Below, in pieces: positions 17,817 through 25,975 of a stretch of DNA of 64,000 nt; within the stretch, counting starts at the first letter, position 1, and each line of letters starts with the position of its first letter. This DNA is from Clostridium sp. (GTDB lineage: Bacteria > Bacillota > Clostridia > Lachnospirales > Lachnospiraceae). The notes under the pieces were generated by a model, which was not told the origin of the DNA, did not search any database, and was given only the letters and a program-made list of their open reading frames with translations. Made by a program: the position numbers and the translations under genes. The stretch is taken from NCBI GenBank assembly GCA_018377235.1, contig JAGZZT010000002.1, positions 1 through 64,000 on the forward strand, read 5' to 3'.

Positions 17817-17844
17817 GTGGTATTGTCGGGGATTGCCCTCCCAC
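17817..17844 (-). promoter_or_regulatory. Leader hairpin before rplA, copy 2 of a shared motif
   Basis: On the minus strand GTGG-GA-GGG-CAAT-CCC-N8-CCAC folds into GTGG/CCAC and GGG/CCC helices with an asymmetric internal loop. It ends four bases from AGGAGG of rplA. The same layout precedes rplK. Candidate binding site for L1 (autogenous control); inference. Confidence 0.55.
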
Positions 17845-17886
17845 GTTTCTAATTCAACATCTCGTTCTGCAGACGGTAAGGAATCC

Positions 17887-18312
17887 TTACTCCTCTACTG
17901 TGATACCCATACTTCTTGCAGTTCCGGCAATCATGCTCATAGCTGCTTCTACGCTTGCTGCATTTAAGTCTGGCATCTTGAGCTCAGCGATCTTTCTGAC
18001 CTCATCCTTGGAGATGGTAGCTACCTTTGTCTTATTTGGTGTTGCAGAGCCGGATTTCAGCTTGCATGCCTTCTTTAATAAAACGGCAGCCGGCGGAGTC
18101 TTTGTAATAAAGCTGAAGCTTCTGTCAGCATATACAGTGATAACAACCGGGATAACCAGGTCGCCCTGATCTGCTGTTCTAGCGTTGAACTCTTTTGTAA
18201 ACTGTACGATATTTACACCGTGCTGTCCAAGAGCAGGACCAACTGGCGAAGCTGGTGTTGCTTTACCAGCAGGAATCTGTAATTTAATATATCCTGTTAC
18301 TTTCTTTGCCAT
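17887..18312 (-). CDS. rplK: 50S ribosomal protein L11
   Basis: L11 is part of the GTPase-associated centre. The 141-residue protein shows KLQIPAGKATPASPVGPALGQ-type N-terminal sequence, NARTADQGDLVIPVVI and a C-terminal RNA-binding domain ending GTARSMGITVEE. It lies between nusG and rplA with a shared leader motif upstream. Confidence 0.97.
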   Translation of the reverse strand: MAKKVTGYIKLQIPAGKATPASPVGPALGQHGVNIVQFTKEFNARTADQGDLVIPVVITVYADRSFSFITKTPPAAVLLKKACKLKSGSATPNKTKVATISKDEVRKIAELKMPDLNAASVEAAMSMIAGTARSMGITVEE

Positions 18313-18333
18313 GATAAGGCACCTCCTAATATT

Positions 18334-18361
18334 GTGGTAATGGCGGGATGAACCCTCCCAC
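18334..18361 (-). promoter_or_regulatory. Leader hairpin before rplK, copy 1 of a shared motif
   Basis: On the minus strand GTGG-GA-GGG-TTCAT-CCC-N7-CCAC folds like the element before rplA. It is located between nusG and the AGGAGG of rplK. Two copies with the same fold and different loops argue for a protein-binding RNA, most likely for L1. Confidence 0.55.
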
Positions 18362-18386
18362 GAGCCTGTGAAAAACAGGCCGCATC

Positions 18387-18902
18387 TTACATCTTCTTAA
18401 CTTCTGTGAAGTCCAGTTCAACCGGTGTCTCACGGCCGAACATCTCCACTGTAATTTCAAGTGTCTGCTTGTTATCGTTGATGGACTTGATAACACCAAC
18501 GGTATCCTTCCAGGCACCGGAGATAACGACAACCGCATCTCCAACCTCGTAATCGACAACTACTCCGGCTGGTTTGAAGCCGAGATTTGCCATCTCGTCC
18601 TCTGTTAAAGGAACCGGCTTGGATCCCGGGCCAACAAAACCTGTTACACCACGGGTATTACGCACTACATACCATGTGTCATCGTTCATAACCATGTTAA
18701 TAAGCACATATCCGGGGAACATCTTTTTGGCAACCTGCTTCTGGGCTCCATTCTTAATCTCGACTACATCCTGCATGGGAACGGATACTTCCAGAATCTG
18801 ATCCTGAAGGCCTCTGTTCTCAATGGTCTTCTCAATGTCGACCTTTACTTTGTTTTCATAGCCTGAGTAAGTGTGAACTACATACCAATTCGCTTCCGAC
18901 AT
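18387..18902 (-). CDS. nusG: Transcription elongation/antitermination factor NusG
   Basis: NusG binds RNA polymerase and modulates pausing, termination and coupling. The 171 residues begin ANWYVVHTYSGYENKV (NGN domain), contain FPGYVLINMVMND and GVTGFVGPGSKPVPL, and end with a KOW domain (DAVVVISGAWKDTVGVI). It lies 25 bp downstream of secE. Confidence 0.97.
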   Translation of the reverse strand: MSEANWYVVHTYSGYENKVKVDIEKTIENRGLQDQILEVSVPMQDVVEIKNGAQKQVAKKMFPGYVLINMVMNDDTWYVVRNTRGVTGFVGPGSKPVPLTEDEMANLGFKPAGVVVDYEVGDAVVVISGAWKDTVGVIKSINDNKQTLEITVEMFGRETPVELDFTEVKKM

Positions 18903-18927
18903 AATCTCACCCTATCCCTTATGTGTG

Positions 18928-19131
18928 TTAGATGATATAGTGCAGCAGGAACACAATCGCTGTGTCCAGGGCTGCAATGATCAGACCTAAAGCGACAGCT
19001 CCCGAGATAACGGCCGCCGTCTGCTTCTGAAGGGTTGCTTTGTCAGGCCAGATTATCTTCTTGTACTCAGCCTGGAGGCCTTTCCAAAAGCTCTTCTTGG
19101 GGGCCTTTGCGGTATTCCCTGTTTCACCCAT
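18928..19131 (-). CDS. secE: Preprotein translocase subunit SecE
   Basis: SecE is the small essential subunit of the SecYEG channel. This is the short single-helix form (67 residues): an amphipathic segment FWKGLQAEYKKIIWP followed by one membrane helix from about residue 40 to 66. The position between rpmG and nusG is canonical. Confidence 0.95.
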   Translation of the reverse strand: MGETGNTAKAPKKSFWKGLQAEYKKIIWPDKATLQKQTAAVISGAVALGLIIAALDTAIVFLLHYII

Positions 19132-19187
19132 TCTTTGTCCTCCAAAATGTTCAAGCGAACGCCTGATCCTTTATACTGGCACGAAGA

Positions 19188-19337
19188 TTATTTTGTCTCC
19201 TTGTGCATAGTATGTCTCTTGCAGAATCTGCAGTACTTCTTAGTCTCCATTCTGTCCGGATGAGTCTTCTTATCCTTGGTCATGTTGTAGTTACGCTGTT
19301 TGCATTCTGTACATGCCAGTGTGATTCTTGTGCGCAC
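19188..19337 (-). CDS. rpmG: 50S ribosomal protein L33
   Basis: This is a 49-residue L33 of the zinc-binding type with pairs CTEC and CRFC. The sequence begins (V)RTRITLACTEC and ends KRHTMHKETK. The start is GTG at 19337, with AGGTGG five bases upstream. It is first in the rpmG-secE-nusG-rplK-rplA cluster and has a good promoter at 19431-19459. Confidence 0.93.
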   Translation of the reverse strand: MRTRITLACTECKQRNYNMTKDKKTHPDRMETKKYCRFCKRHTMHKETK

Positions 19338-19430
19338 GACTTCCACCTCCACTTAAATTCAAATTTTTTCAGGCTTCTCCTCATGCTTTTGAGCATAAAA
19401 AAAAGACCTAGCTCTTCCATTCGCCCGTCT

Positions 19431-19459
19431 ACTATACCATAAAACCCTGGATTCGTCAA
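19431..19459 (-). promoter_or_regulatory. Promoter of the rpmG-secE-nusG cluster
   Basis: The minus strand shows TTGACG (19459-19454), a 17-bp spacer and TATAGT (19436-19431). It stands about 95 bp before rpmG. Confidence 0.75.
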
Positions 19460-19506
19460 TATTTTGTTTTGAAATTTCACAGGAAGAAAAAGCCTCTCTT
19501 CCATTT

Positions 19507-19630
19507 ATGTCCAGGGAAAATTTTTCGGTGACTTTCAGTGGAACAAGAAAAATTTTTCCCTGGACATATGTTTCCGGTGACTTTCAGTGGAACAAGGAAA
19601 TTTTTCCTCGTGCATATTTTTTCGGTGACT
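19507..19630. repeat. Palindromic repeat cluster, locus A
   Basis: Core GGTGACTTTCAGTGGAACAA occurs at 19527-19546 and 19576-19595, with a third truncated copy (GGTGACT) at 19624-19630. The first core is the loop of a near-perfect palindrome: left arm 19507-19526 (ATGTCCAGGG then A/T), right arm 19547-19567 (ending CCCTGGACAT). The second core is followed by GGAAATTTTTCCTCGTGCAT. The period is 48-49 bp. The truncated copy ends on the stop codon of the yccF-like gene. Locus B at 58.9 kb carries the same core with different arms. Confidence 0.85.
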
Positions 19631-20003
19631 ATATTCCCTGCGTCCTGATGCATTCCGCTCCAAAGGGCATCAGAGCCAGCTTGGCCAGCTTGAACTGCTG
19701 AAGACCAAAGGGAATGCCGATAACGGTCACGCAGAGCAGAAGGCCTATCAGAGCGTGTTCCAGAGCCAGGGGAAGCCCTGACAGTACAAGCCAGATTAAG
19801 TTTACCAGAAATGAAACTGCGCCTCCGCCGTATCTGACCTCTTTCCCAAAGGGGAAAAAGCTCAGGGAAGCCAGTTTAAAGCACTGGAGGCCTACCGGAA
19901 TTCCTATAATCGTCACGCACCACAGACATCCGGCCAGACACCAGCTGAGACCGCTGATACAGCCGCCGAAAATAAACCACAAAATATTTCCAAGACATCC
20001 CAT
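19629..20003 (-). CDS. YccF domain-containing membrane protein
   Basis: The protein has 124 residues with two related halves, each with a hydrophobic segment followed by the YccF signature (VTIIGIPVGLQCFKLASLSF, then VTVIGIPFGLQQFKLAKLAL). This is an inner-membrane protein family without an assigned function. Its last codons border the palindromic repeat cluster, so the repeat insertion site is directly at the gene end. Confidence 0.88.
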   Translation of the reverse strand: MGCLGNILWFIFGGCISGLSWCLAGCLWCVTIIGIPVGLQCFKLASLSFFPFGKEVRYGGGAVSFLVNLIWLVLSGLPLALEHALIGLLLCVTVIGIPFGLQQFKLAKLALMPFGAECIRTQGI

Positions 20004-20058
20004 CTGTCCTTTTCTCCCCTCTTAAATAAAATCTCTGCATGAAAGCACTCATATATGC

Positions 20059-20967
20059 TTACTTCCACTCAACCGTCTCCACCTGCAGTTTTCCAGTCTC
20101 AGAATCCGCCCAGACCAGGCGCAGATCTGTCAGCCTGTCTCCACAGCTGCACAAGAATATCTCCACACCATTTTCCGTTACTGTCTGATCCCAGATCTTC
20201 GTTATATTTTCCTGTTTCAGCTTCTCAAGCAGAATCTCCGGTTCTATCGTTTCACTGGGTTTTCTTCTGTCCTCCTGCGTTTTTATTTCCCGGAGCAGTT
20301 CAAACATGGCGATTTCTTCTCCAGCATCCTCTGCTGCCGTCTTCCGACAGAACAGCTGCCCTGTTTCCATCATAATCTGATACTCTTCTACTATATTCCC
20401 ATTCTCCAGCTGGTAGATAAACACCACCCCGTTGCTTGGAAAGATCTCTGTAGAATGCTCCTCCATATAGGAACGGTTCAATACTTTCATATCTACCGCT
20501 GCCTCGGCAGACCACAGCTGTTCCTCTTCCTGGCGGCGCAGCAGCGCGGTTCCCCAAAGTCCATGGATTACTGCCACCCCTTTATCATCTGTTCTTGGAG
20601 TCCACTTTCCCTCCTCTTCTGCCAGTACGCCATCACTCTGCACAGTATCCAGATATACACGGCCGGTTCCGTCCGGATCAATCAGAAGCTCACCTGCCTG
20701 TTGTCCGAACGACGGATAATCCGAAATTTCCTCCATTCCAGTCATCTTTCCAGCCAGAAAAATCGAGGTCGGACCGTCCGCTCCTCCAATGACGCTGACA
20801 GAATGTACGTCCTCCTCCTGAACAGGCTCTTTCGGCTCTGTTTCCTCCTCTGTTCTCAATCTTGTCTGCTCAGCCGATTTGCTCTTATCTGTTCCACCAG
20901 CCTGGCAGCCAGCACAGAGAACAGCTGCAGCCGCCAGGATCCATCCTGTCCAAAGCTTCCTGTTCAT
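20059..20967 (-). CDS. Secreted lipoprotein with an OadB-like GGADGPTSIF motif
   Basis: The protein has 302 residues. A signal peptide (1-20) ends in a lipobox-like CAG-C21, followed by an acidic Lys/Glu/Thr linker. Residues 57-74 read SVSVIGGADGPTSIFLAG, which strongly resembles the conserved core of sodium-translocating decarboxylase beta subunits, here in a soluble protein without membrane helices. The rest resembles no family I know; acidic beta-rich segments continue to the end. The start ATG follows GGGGAG. Function unknown; probably anchored on the outer face of the membrane. Confidence 0.75.
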   Translation of the reverse strand: MNRKLWTGWILAAAAVLCAGCQAGGTDKSKSAEQTRLRTEEETEPKEPVQEEDVHSVSVIGGADGPTSIFLAGKMTGMEEISDYPSFGQQAGELLIDPDGTGRVYLDTVQSDGVLAEEEGKWTPRTDDKGVAVIHGLWGTALLRRQEEEQLWSAEAAVDMKVLNRSYMEEHSTEIFPSNGVVFIYQLENGNIVEEYQIMMETGQLFCRKTAAEDAGEEIAMFELLREIKTQEDRRKPSETIEPEILLEKLKQENITKIWDQTVTENGVEIFLCSCGDRLTDLRLVWADSETGKLQVETVEWK

Positions 20968-21052
20968 CCAATCTCCCCTTCCCGTATTCTCCTGGCTCCT
21001 GTCTGAGAAGCCGCCTTCTCCCGGCGTTTTATTTTCACGCCCCTTGCTTTAA

Positions 21053-21090
21053 CGTCAGCGTACGGCAGGAAGCATTCTTTAGTACGCTGA
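21053..21090. repeat. Inverted repeat of the GTCAGYGTAC family
   Basis: TCAGCGTAC (21055-21063) and GTACGCTGA (21082-21090) are perfect inverted arms around an 18-bp loop, between the acetyltransferase and lipoprotein genes. The arm resembles GCGTCAGTGTACAAAGG at 22669 and 47530. Confidence 0.5.
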
Positions 21091-21237
21091 TGATACTTGT
21101 AATGTATCATATGGGAAACAGAAACTGCAAGGATCAAATTTCTTACATTTTACCAGTTCTTCGTAATTTAAAAGAGAACCCTGCCGCCTGTCTGATATCA
21201 TCTGGCAAAGGTTCTCCTCTTTGAAAATAAGAAATTT

Positions 21238-21729
21238 TTAAATCAAAAATTCATAATTTACAATATCTAGCAGCTGACCAAATTTCTCACCTGCCCTGTG
21301 CATGGTTCCGCAGTAGGAAAAACCCAGTTTTTCATGCAGGCGGATGCTGGCCTCATTATTTCCTGTTATCACAGAAATCACTGAGCGCAGTCTCCCGCAC
21401 CGACGGGCTGTATCCAGTAATTCCCGCATCAGCGCTTCCCCAATCCCCTGCTTTCTGAAATCAGGCGAAACGTAAACCGAAAGCTCTGCCGTTCCATTAT
21501 AAGCTTCATAGGGACGATACTCCGACAGACAGGCATATCCAGCCACACGTCCATCCTGTTCTGCTACAATTAAAGGATGACTCTCCCCGCCGTGGGACTG
21601 AAACCATGCCAGGCGATCCTCATAGGATTTCTCCGTAATGGCAAAAGAGGCAGTAGAATTTCTCACTTCATAATTAAAAATTTCCATCATTTCTTTTACG
21701 TCTTCCTGGACGGCCGGACGTATTCTCAT
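21238..21729 (-). CDS. GNAT N-acetyltransferase, phosphinothricin-acetyltransferase-like
   Basis: The 163-residue protein starts MRIRPAVQEDVKEMMEIFNYEV and contains ELSVYVSPDFRKQGIGEALM (acetyl-CoA loop) and SVITGNNEASIRLHEKLGF. This pattern fits the Pat/YncA branch of GNATs, which acetylate small amines such as phosphinothricin or methionine sulfoximine. GAGGAG precedes the ATG. It is 6 bp after the YcxB-like gene. The real substrate cannot be told from sequence. Confidence 0.85.
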   Translation of the reverse strand: MRIRPAVQEDVKEMMEIFNYEVRNSTASFAITEKSYEDRLAWFQSHGGESHPLIVAEQDGRVAGYACLSEYRPYEAYNGTAELSVYVSPDFRKQGIGEALMRELLDTARRCGRLRSVISVITGNNEASIRLHEKLGFSYCGTMHRAGEKFGQLLDIVNYEFLI

Positions 21730-21735
21730 ATTTGA

Positions 21736-22503
21736 TCACTCCTCTTTCTGCACTTCGGAAGGCTCTGGCTGAACAGGTTCCTCCGGCTGAACGCTTTCCT
21801 CTGACTCCTCCCCGTCTGAAGGCGCTAAAATGTGAGCCATCTGGCCGATTTTGCCAAGCCCATCTGTGTTTTTATTTCTCACCACATAGCCTTCCTCCCA
21901 GACGCGGCTGTTTCTCTCCTTCGCAGCCTCATCCTCCTCGTTTTTCAGGCTGTAATGTTCCGGATGGGCTTTAGCATCCTCTCTTTTTTCCTGAAGAAAT
22001 GTTTTAAATTCCTCCTGTTCCTCCTGGCTTGCAAACGCTTTCTTAGCCACAAACTGATATCCCCCATCTGTGGTTTTCAAAAGAATCAGCCGTTCCAGTT
22101 CCAGAACCTCATCCAAAGCTGTATACTGGTAGTGCATCTGCTCCTCTGCCTTATTTGAACCATACAGATCAAAGCCATCCTCTCTGAGAATCAGATTGAC
22201 AGTAGGAAATCCTGTCTTTTCCATTTTTTTCAGGCCGCTCTTCTTGTAAATCATCCTCTCCTGACTTTGGGGCGAAATAAAATAAAGCATAATAGCCCCC
22301 AGCCCTAAAAACATTGCCGATGAACCAATCGCAGCCGCCAAAGGCGCGCCGGCGGAAAGATTTCCTATCAGAGTCATCGCCAAAAGAGCCATCATTACGC
22401 CCACTGTAATATAGCGCAGTTTTTTCTGATCGTGTTTTTTAATGTTCCACTGAATCCACTCTCTGTAGTCATCCTTTTCAAGCTGATACGTATACTCCTT
22501 CAT
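21736..22503 (-). CDS. YcxB-like membrane protein
   Basis: The protein has 255 residues from MKEYTYQ, chosen because AAGGAG lies five bases upstream. It has two closely spaced membrane helices (about residues 30-75) and then a soluble domain with FDLYGSNKAEEQMHYQYTAL and YQFVAKKAF, a layout seen in YcxB-family proteins. The C-terminal ~40 residues are very acidic and proline-rich (repeated PEEPVQPE). Function unknown. Confidence 0.7.
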   Translation of the reverse strand: MKEYTYQLEKDDYREWIQWNIKKHDQKKLRYITVGVMMALLAMTLIGNLSAGAPLAAAIGSSAMFLGLGAIMLYFISPQSQERMIYKKSGLKKMEKTGFPTVNLILREDGFDLYGSNKAEEQMHYQYTALDEVLELERLILLKTTDGGYQFVAKKAFASQEEQEEFKTFLQEKREDAKAHPEHYSLKNEEDEAAKERNSRVWEEGYVVRNKNTDGLGKIGQMAHILAPSDGEESEESVQPEEPVQPEPSEVQKEE

Positions 22504-22668
22504 TTTAGCTCCTTCCGGAGACTCTGTCCCAGCTCGAACGCGGGGCTGTCTCCAAATTTTCGATATAGCTATCATCATATCGTATTTTTCCGTCTGTGTC
22601 CAATGCAAACGAAATAAAATCATGGGGCAGGGGCAGGAATAGCCAATATATTCTCAAAGATACTGTCA

Positions 22669-22686
22669 GCGTCAGTGTACAAAGGG
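22669..22686. repeat. Single arm of the GCGTCAGTGTACAAAGG repeat
   Basis: GCGTCAGTGTACAAAGGG matches the left arm of the inverted repeat at 47530-47572 almost base for base. It lies in the 314-bp gap between the YcxB-like gene start and comF; the rest of that gap shows no gene. Confidence 0.55.
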
Positions 22687-22817
22687 CAGAATTTACAGTT
22701 CTTGTGACCAGCCACGTTTTCTGCCCGATTCGCGCATCTGTTATCCTCCATTCGCGAAAACCCGCCTTCAGCTCAGGCACTTCGCCCGGCAGCGGAAATT
22801 AACGCGCCTCCATGAGC

Positions 22818-23567
22818 TCACGCTCCATGTCCTATGCAGACGGCAAACACGAACACCTGCTTCACGCCCGCCCCAAGAAGAACCCTGGAGCAGATCTCTG
22901 CCGTGCTCCCTGTAGTGTAAATGTCATCCACCAGAAGCACCCGTTCCCATTTCCCAGCCTCCTCCGAAGCCTGGAAGGCCTTGCTCAGATTTTTCAGCCG
23001 GTCTGCGGAACCCAGATTTTTCTGAGGATCTGTCTTTTTTACCCGGATAAGCAGATCCTCCCAGGGAATCCCAAGCTCTGCTGACAGCTTCTCAGCCAGC
23101 ACAGCCGCCTGGTTAAATCCCCTGGTTTTCAGTCTGGAATCATGAACCGGGACTGGTACCATCACCTGAATTCCAGCCTGCTTAAACTGCTTTTCAAAGC
23201 GCAAAGCCGCTGCTCTGGCATAAAAATCCAGATACTCTCTTTTATTATGATACTTAATGGCAGACATGGATACAGCGGCCCTGCTGTCATAGTTGAGCAG
23301 GGCAAAGCCCCTCTCAAAACTCTTTTTGCGGCGGAGACAGTCCGCGCAGTACTCCTGCTCTCTGTTTTCTATTTCCTTGCCGCACTTCATGCAGACTGGG
23401 GACGATACAAATGATAACTGTTTCAGACATGCCGGGCAGACAAGACGCCCCTTCGGCATCACTATGCCGCCGCACACAGGGCAGCGGCGCGGAAAGAGAA
23501 GATCCGCCGCCGCCCGACGGGTATTTCCAAGAAATGCTTTAATATGATTGTCAGTCTTATACTCCAT
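22818..23567 (-). CDS. comF: ComF family phosphoribosyltransferase-like protein
   Basis: ComF proteins take part in DNA uptake in competent bacteria. The 249 residues contain an N-terminal zinc ribbon (CPVCGG...CPACLKQ, then CMKCG...CADC) and a C-terminal PRTase domain with the PRPP loop VLLVDDIYTTGSTAEIC. No comFA partner is adjacent; recD2 lies just upstream. Confidence 0.93.
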   Translation of the reverse strand: MEYKTDNHIKAFLGNTRRAAADLLFPRRCPVCGGIVMPKGRLVCPACLKQLSFVSSPVCMKCGKEIENREQEYCADCLRRKKSFERGFALLNYDSRAAVSMSAIKYHNKREYLDFYARAAALRFEKQFKQAGIQVMVPVPVHDSRLKTRGFNQAAVLAEKLSAELGIPWEDLLIRVKKTDPQKNLGSADRLKNLSKAFQASEEAGKWERVLLVDDIYTTGSTAEICSRVLLGAGVKQVFVFAVCIGHGA

Positions 23568-23615
23568 AATTTCTCAAATAAAAATTCAAATACAGAAGTC
23601 CTGAGCGGAACATCC

Positions 23616-25967
23616 CTACATGAGACTTTCCTCTATCTCCTGAATTCTGTCCTTTAATCCACAATACCGCTTCTGCTGGGACGCGTTATCCACCATAGAC
23701 TGGAATACCTGTGGAATTCCCACCAGGCAGACGCAGGATTTGGCTCTGGTGACAGCAGTATAAATCAGGTTTCTGGTCATCAGCATTCTGGGTCCTGGAT
23801 AAATGGGCAGAACCACAGCCGGATACTCACTTCCCTGGGATTTATGGATTGTGATGGCGTAAGCCAGCTCCAGCTCCTCCAGCTGCTTAAAACTGTATTC
23901 TACCATTTTTCCCTCATCAAATTCTACCGTCATAAGCTCAGAGAAAGCGTTAATATCACGGATAATGCCTACATCTCCATTAAACACGCCGGATCCCTTG
24001 TCCACCGGAACGCCGTACTGGTTTCTCAGCTCCCACTCCATCTGATAATTATTCTTGATCTGCATCACCTTGTCTCCGGTGCGGAAGATCGTCCCGCCAC
24101 TCTCCCTCTCCTTCTTTTCCGGAGACGGTGGGTTCAGATACTTCTGGAGAATCTCATTGAGACGCTCCACACCCAGAGCTCCCTTTCTCATAGGCGTCAT
24201 AATCTGAATATCGAACATCTCCGCATGGACGTAACCTGGCAGCTTTTCTCTGACCAGAGTGATAATTGAGCGGACAATGGCATTTGGATCCTCCTGGCGG
24301 ATAAAAAGAAAATCCAGACTTTTCTTTCCCAGGGGAATCTGACTCCCCTCATTGATCCGGTGAGCATTCACGACTATATCGCTCTGAGCCGCCTGGCGGA
24401 AAATCCTGGTCAGTTTCACTACATGAAAACACTGAGATTCAATCATGTCCCGAAGTACATTTCCAGGACCTACACTGGGAAGCTGATCCACATCTCCCAC
24501 CAGAATCAGGCGGGTTCCCACATTCACTGCCCGAAGCAGGGAGTGCATCAGGTGAATATCCACCATGGACATCTCATCAATGATAATCACATCCGCATCC
24601 AGAGGATTTTCCTCATTCCTCTCAAACCGCATACCGGCGTTGGCCATCTTGCTCCGCTCTCCTGCATCCCCTGTTTTCTCCTCCACAGGCGCTCCGGAAA
24701 GCTCCAGAAGGCGGTGAATCGTCTTAGCTTCAAAACCTGTAGCTTCTGTCATGCGCTTGGCCGCCCGCCCTGTAGGGGCCGCCAGAAGGATATCCAGGCC
24801 TCCCAGCTCAAAATATCGGATAATCGTGTTGATTGTGGTAGTCTTTCCCGTTCCAGGGCCGCCTGTGATAATGAGAAGGCCGCAGTTGACCGCCTCGATC
24901 ACAGCCTGGATCTGAAGCTCGTCCAGCTCAATATTTTCCTGTCTCTGAATCTTCTTCAGGCTCTTTCTGATAGATTCTTCCGGCTGATCCCCTGTGATAT
25001 TCAGATCATGAAGCATTTTCGCCGTGTTCAGCTCTGTGTAGTAATACTGGGAGGCGTAGACCAGCTGGCTGGCTTCCTCTGTTTCCGTCTCTTGGACTTC
25101 CGTAATTTCAGCCCCCCGTCCCTCGTCTGGAAAGGCTTTCTCCTGGACAGCTTCCTCCCTGGAACGCTTCACCACCAGACGCTTTTCCATCTGCATATCC
25201 ATGAGGCGGTTCTCTATTTCCTCCTGCTCCACGCCCAGAAGCTCTGCGGCCTGAGCCGTCAATATCTCCTTGGGAAGGTATGTATGGCCATTTCCTGACG
25301 CCTTTAAAAGGGTGTACAGAATCCCGCTCTTAATCCGGAAATCCGAGTCCGTCAGAATTCCGGCCCTGGCGGCGATCTCGTCGGCCATCTTAAAACCCAC
25401 ACCCGGGATATCGTCCGCCAGCTTGTAGGGATTCTGCTTAATAATTCCATACATGGCCGGACCGTATTCCCGGTAGATCTTCGCCGCCAGATTCATGGAC
25501 ACGCCGTAGTCCTGCAGAAACATCATAGCCTGACGCATATCCCGCTTTTCCTCAATCTGCTCTGCAATGGACATGGCCATCTTCTCGCTGATGCCCTTGA
25601 TCTCTGCCAGCCGCTCCGGCTCCTCCTCCATAATCCGGAAGGTATCTTTTTTGAACTTTTTTACTATCCTTGAAGCTAAAGCAGCCCCGATGCCTTTGAT
25701 GGCACCGGAGCCTAAATAGCGTTCCATAGATACAGTGTCCTCCGGAGGCTTAATTTCATAGCTCTCCACAGACAGCTGTTCCCCGTAAACGGGATGCTCC
25801 GTCATATGGCCTGACGCCTCCACAAGCTCTCCCTCACTGATGAAAGAAAAATTCCCAACCAGGATGTATTCTTCTCCATCATCGCAGCCTGTGATGCTAA
25901 GAACCGTATAACCGTTTTCCTCGTTCCGGTATTTAATTTTCTCAACAAAACCTTTCACTGAAGCCAT
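23616..25967 (-). CDS. recD2: RecD2-type ATP-dependent DNA helicase
   Basis: RecD2 is a 5'-3' superfamily 1B helicase of bacteria lacking RecBC. The 783 residues include tandem helix-hairpin-helix segments (about 85-215), Walker A ITGGPGTGKTTTI, Walker B DVIIIDEMSMVD, and motif VI AYAITIHKSQGSEYPAVVLP near the C terminus. It is 8 bp downstream of mreB and probably co-transcribed. An acidic insert near residues 270-300 varies from the family. Confidence 0.95.
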   Translation of the reverse strand: MASVKGFVEKIKYRNEENGYTVLSITGCDDGEEYILVGNFSFISEGELVEASGHMTEHPVYGEQLSVESYEIKPPEDTVSMERYLGSGAIKGIGAALASRIVKKFKKDTFRIMEEEPERLAEIKGISEKMAMSIAEQIEEKRDMRQAMMFLQDYGVSMNLAAKIYREYGPAMYGIIKQNPYKLADDIPGVGFKMADEIAARAGILTDSDFRIKSGILYTLLKASGNGHTYLPKEILTAQAAELLGVEQEEIENRLMDMQMEKRLVVKRSREEAVQEKAFPDEGRGAEITEVQETETEEASQLVYASQYYYTELNTAKMLHDLNITGDQPEESIRKSLKKIQRQENIELDELQIQAVIEAVNCGLLIITGGPGTGKTTTINTIIRYFELGGLDILLAAPTGRAAKRMTEATGFEAKTIHRLLELSGAPVEEKTGDAGERSKMANAGMRFERNEENPLDADVIIIDEMSMVDIHLMHSLLRAVNVGTRLILVGDVDQLPSVGPGNVLRDMIESQCFHVVKLTRIFRQAAQSDIVVNAHRINEGSQIPLGKKSLDFLFIRQEDPNAIVRSIITLVREKLPGYVHAEMFDIQIMTPMRKGALGVERLNEILQKYLNPPSPEKKERESGGTIFRTGDKVMQIKNNYQMEWELRNQYGVPVDKGSGVFNGDVGIIRDINAFSELMTVEFDEGKMVEYSFKQLEELELAYAITIHKSQGSEYPAVVLPIYPGPRMLMTRNLIYTAVTRAKSCVCLVGIPQVFQSMVDNASQQKRYCGLKDRIQEIEESLM

Positions 25968-25975
25968 ATCTGCTC

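Noticed and set aside
19507..19701. Small plus-strand ORF through repeat locus A
   Set aside because: Its frame crosses repeat units in different phases and runs antisense into the yccF-like gene; no ribosome binding site.
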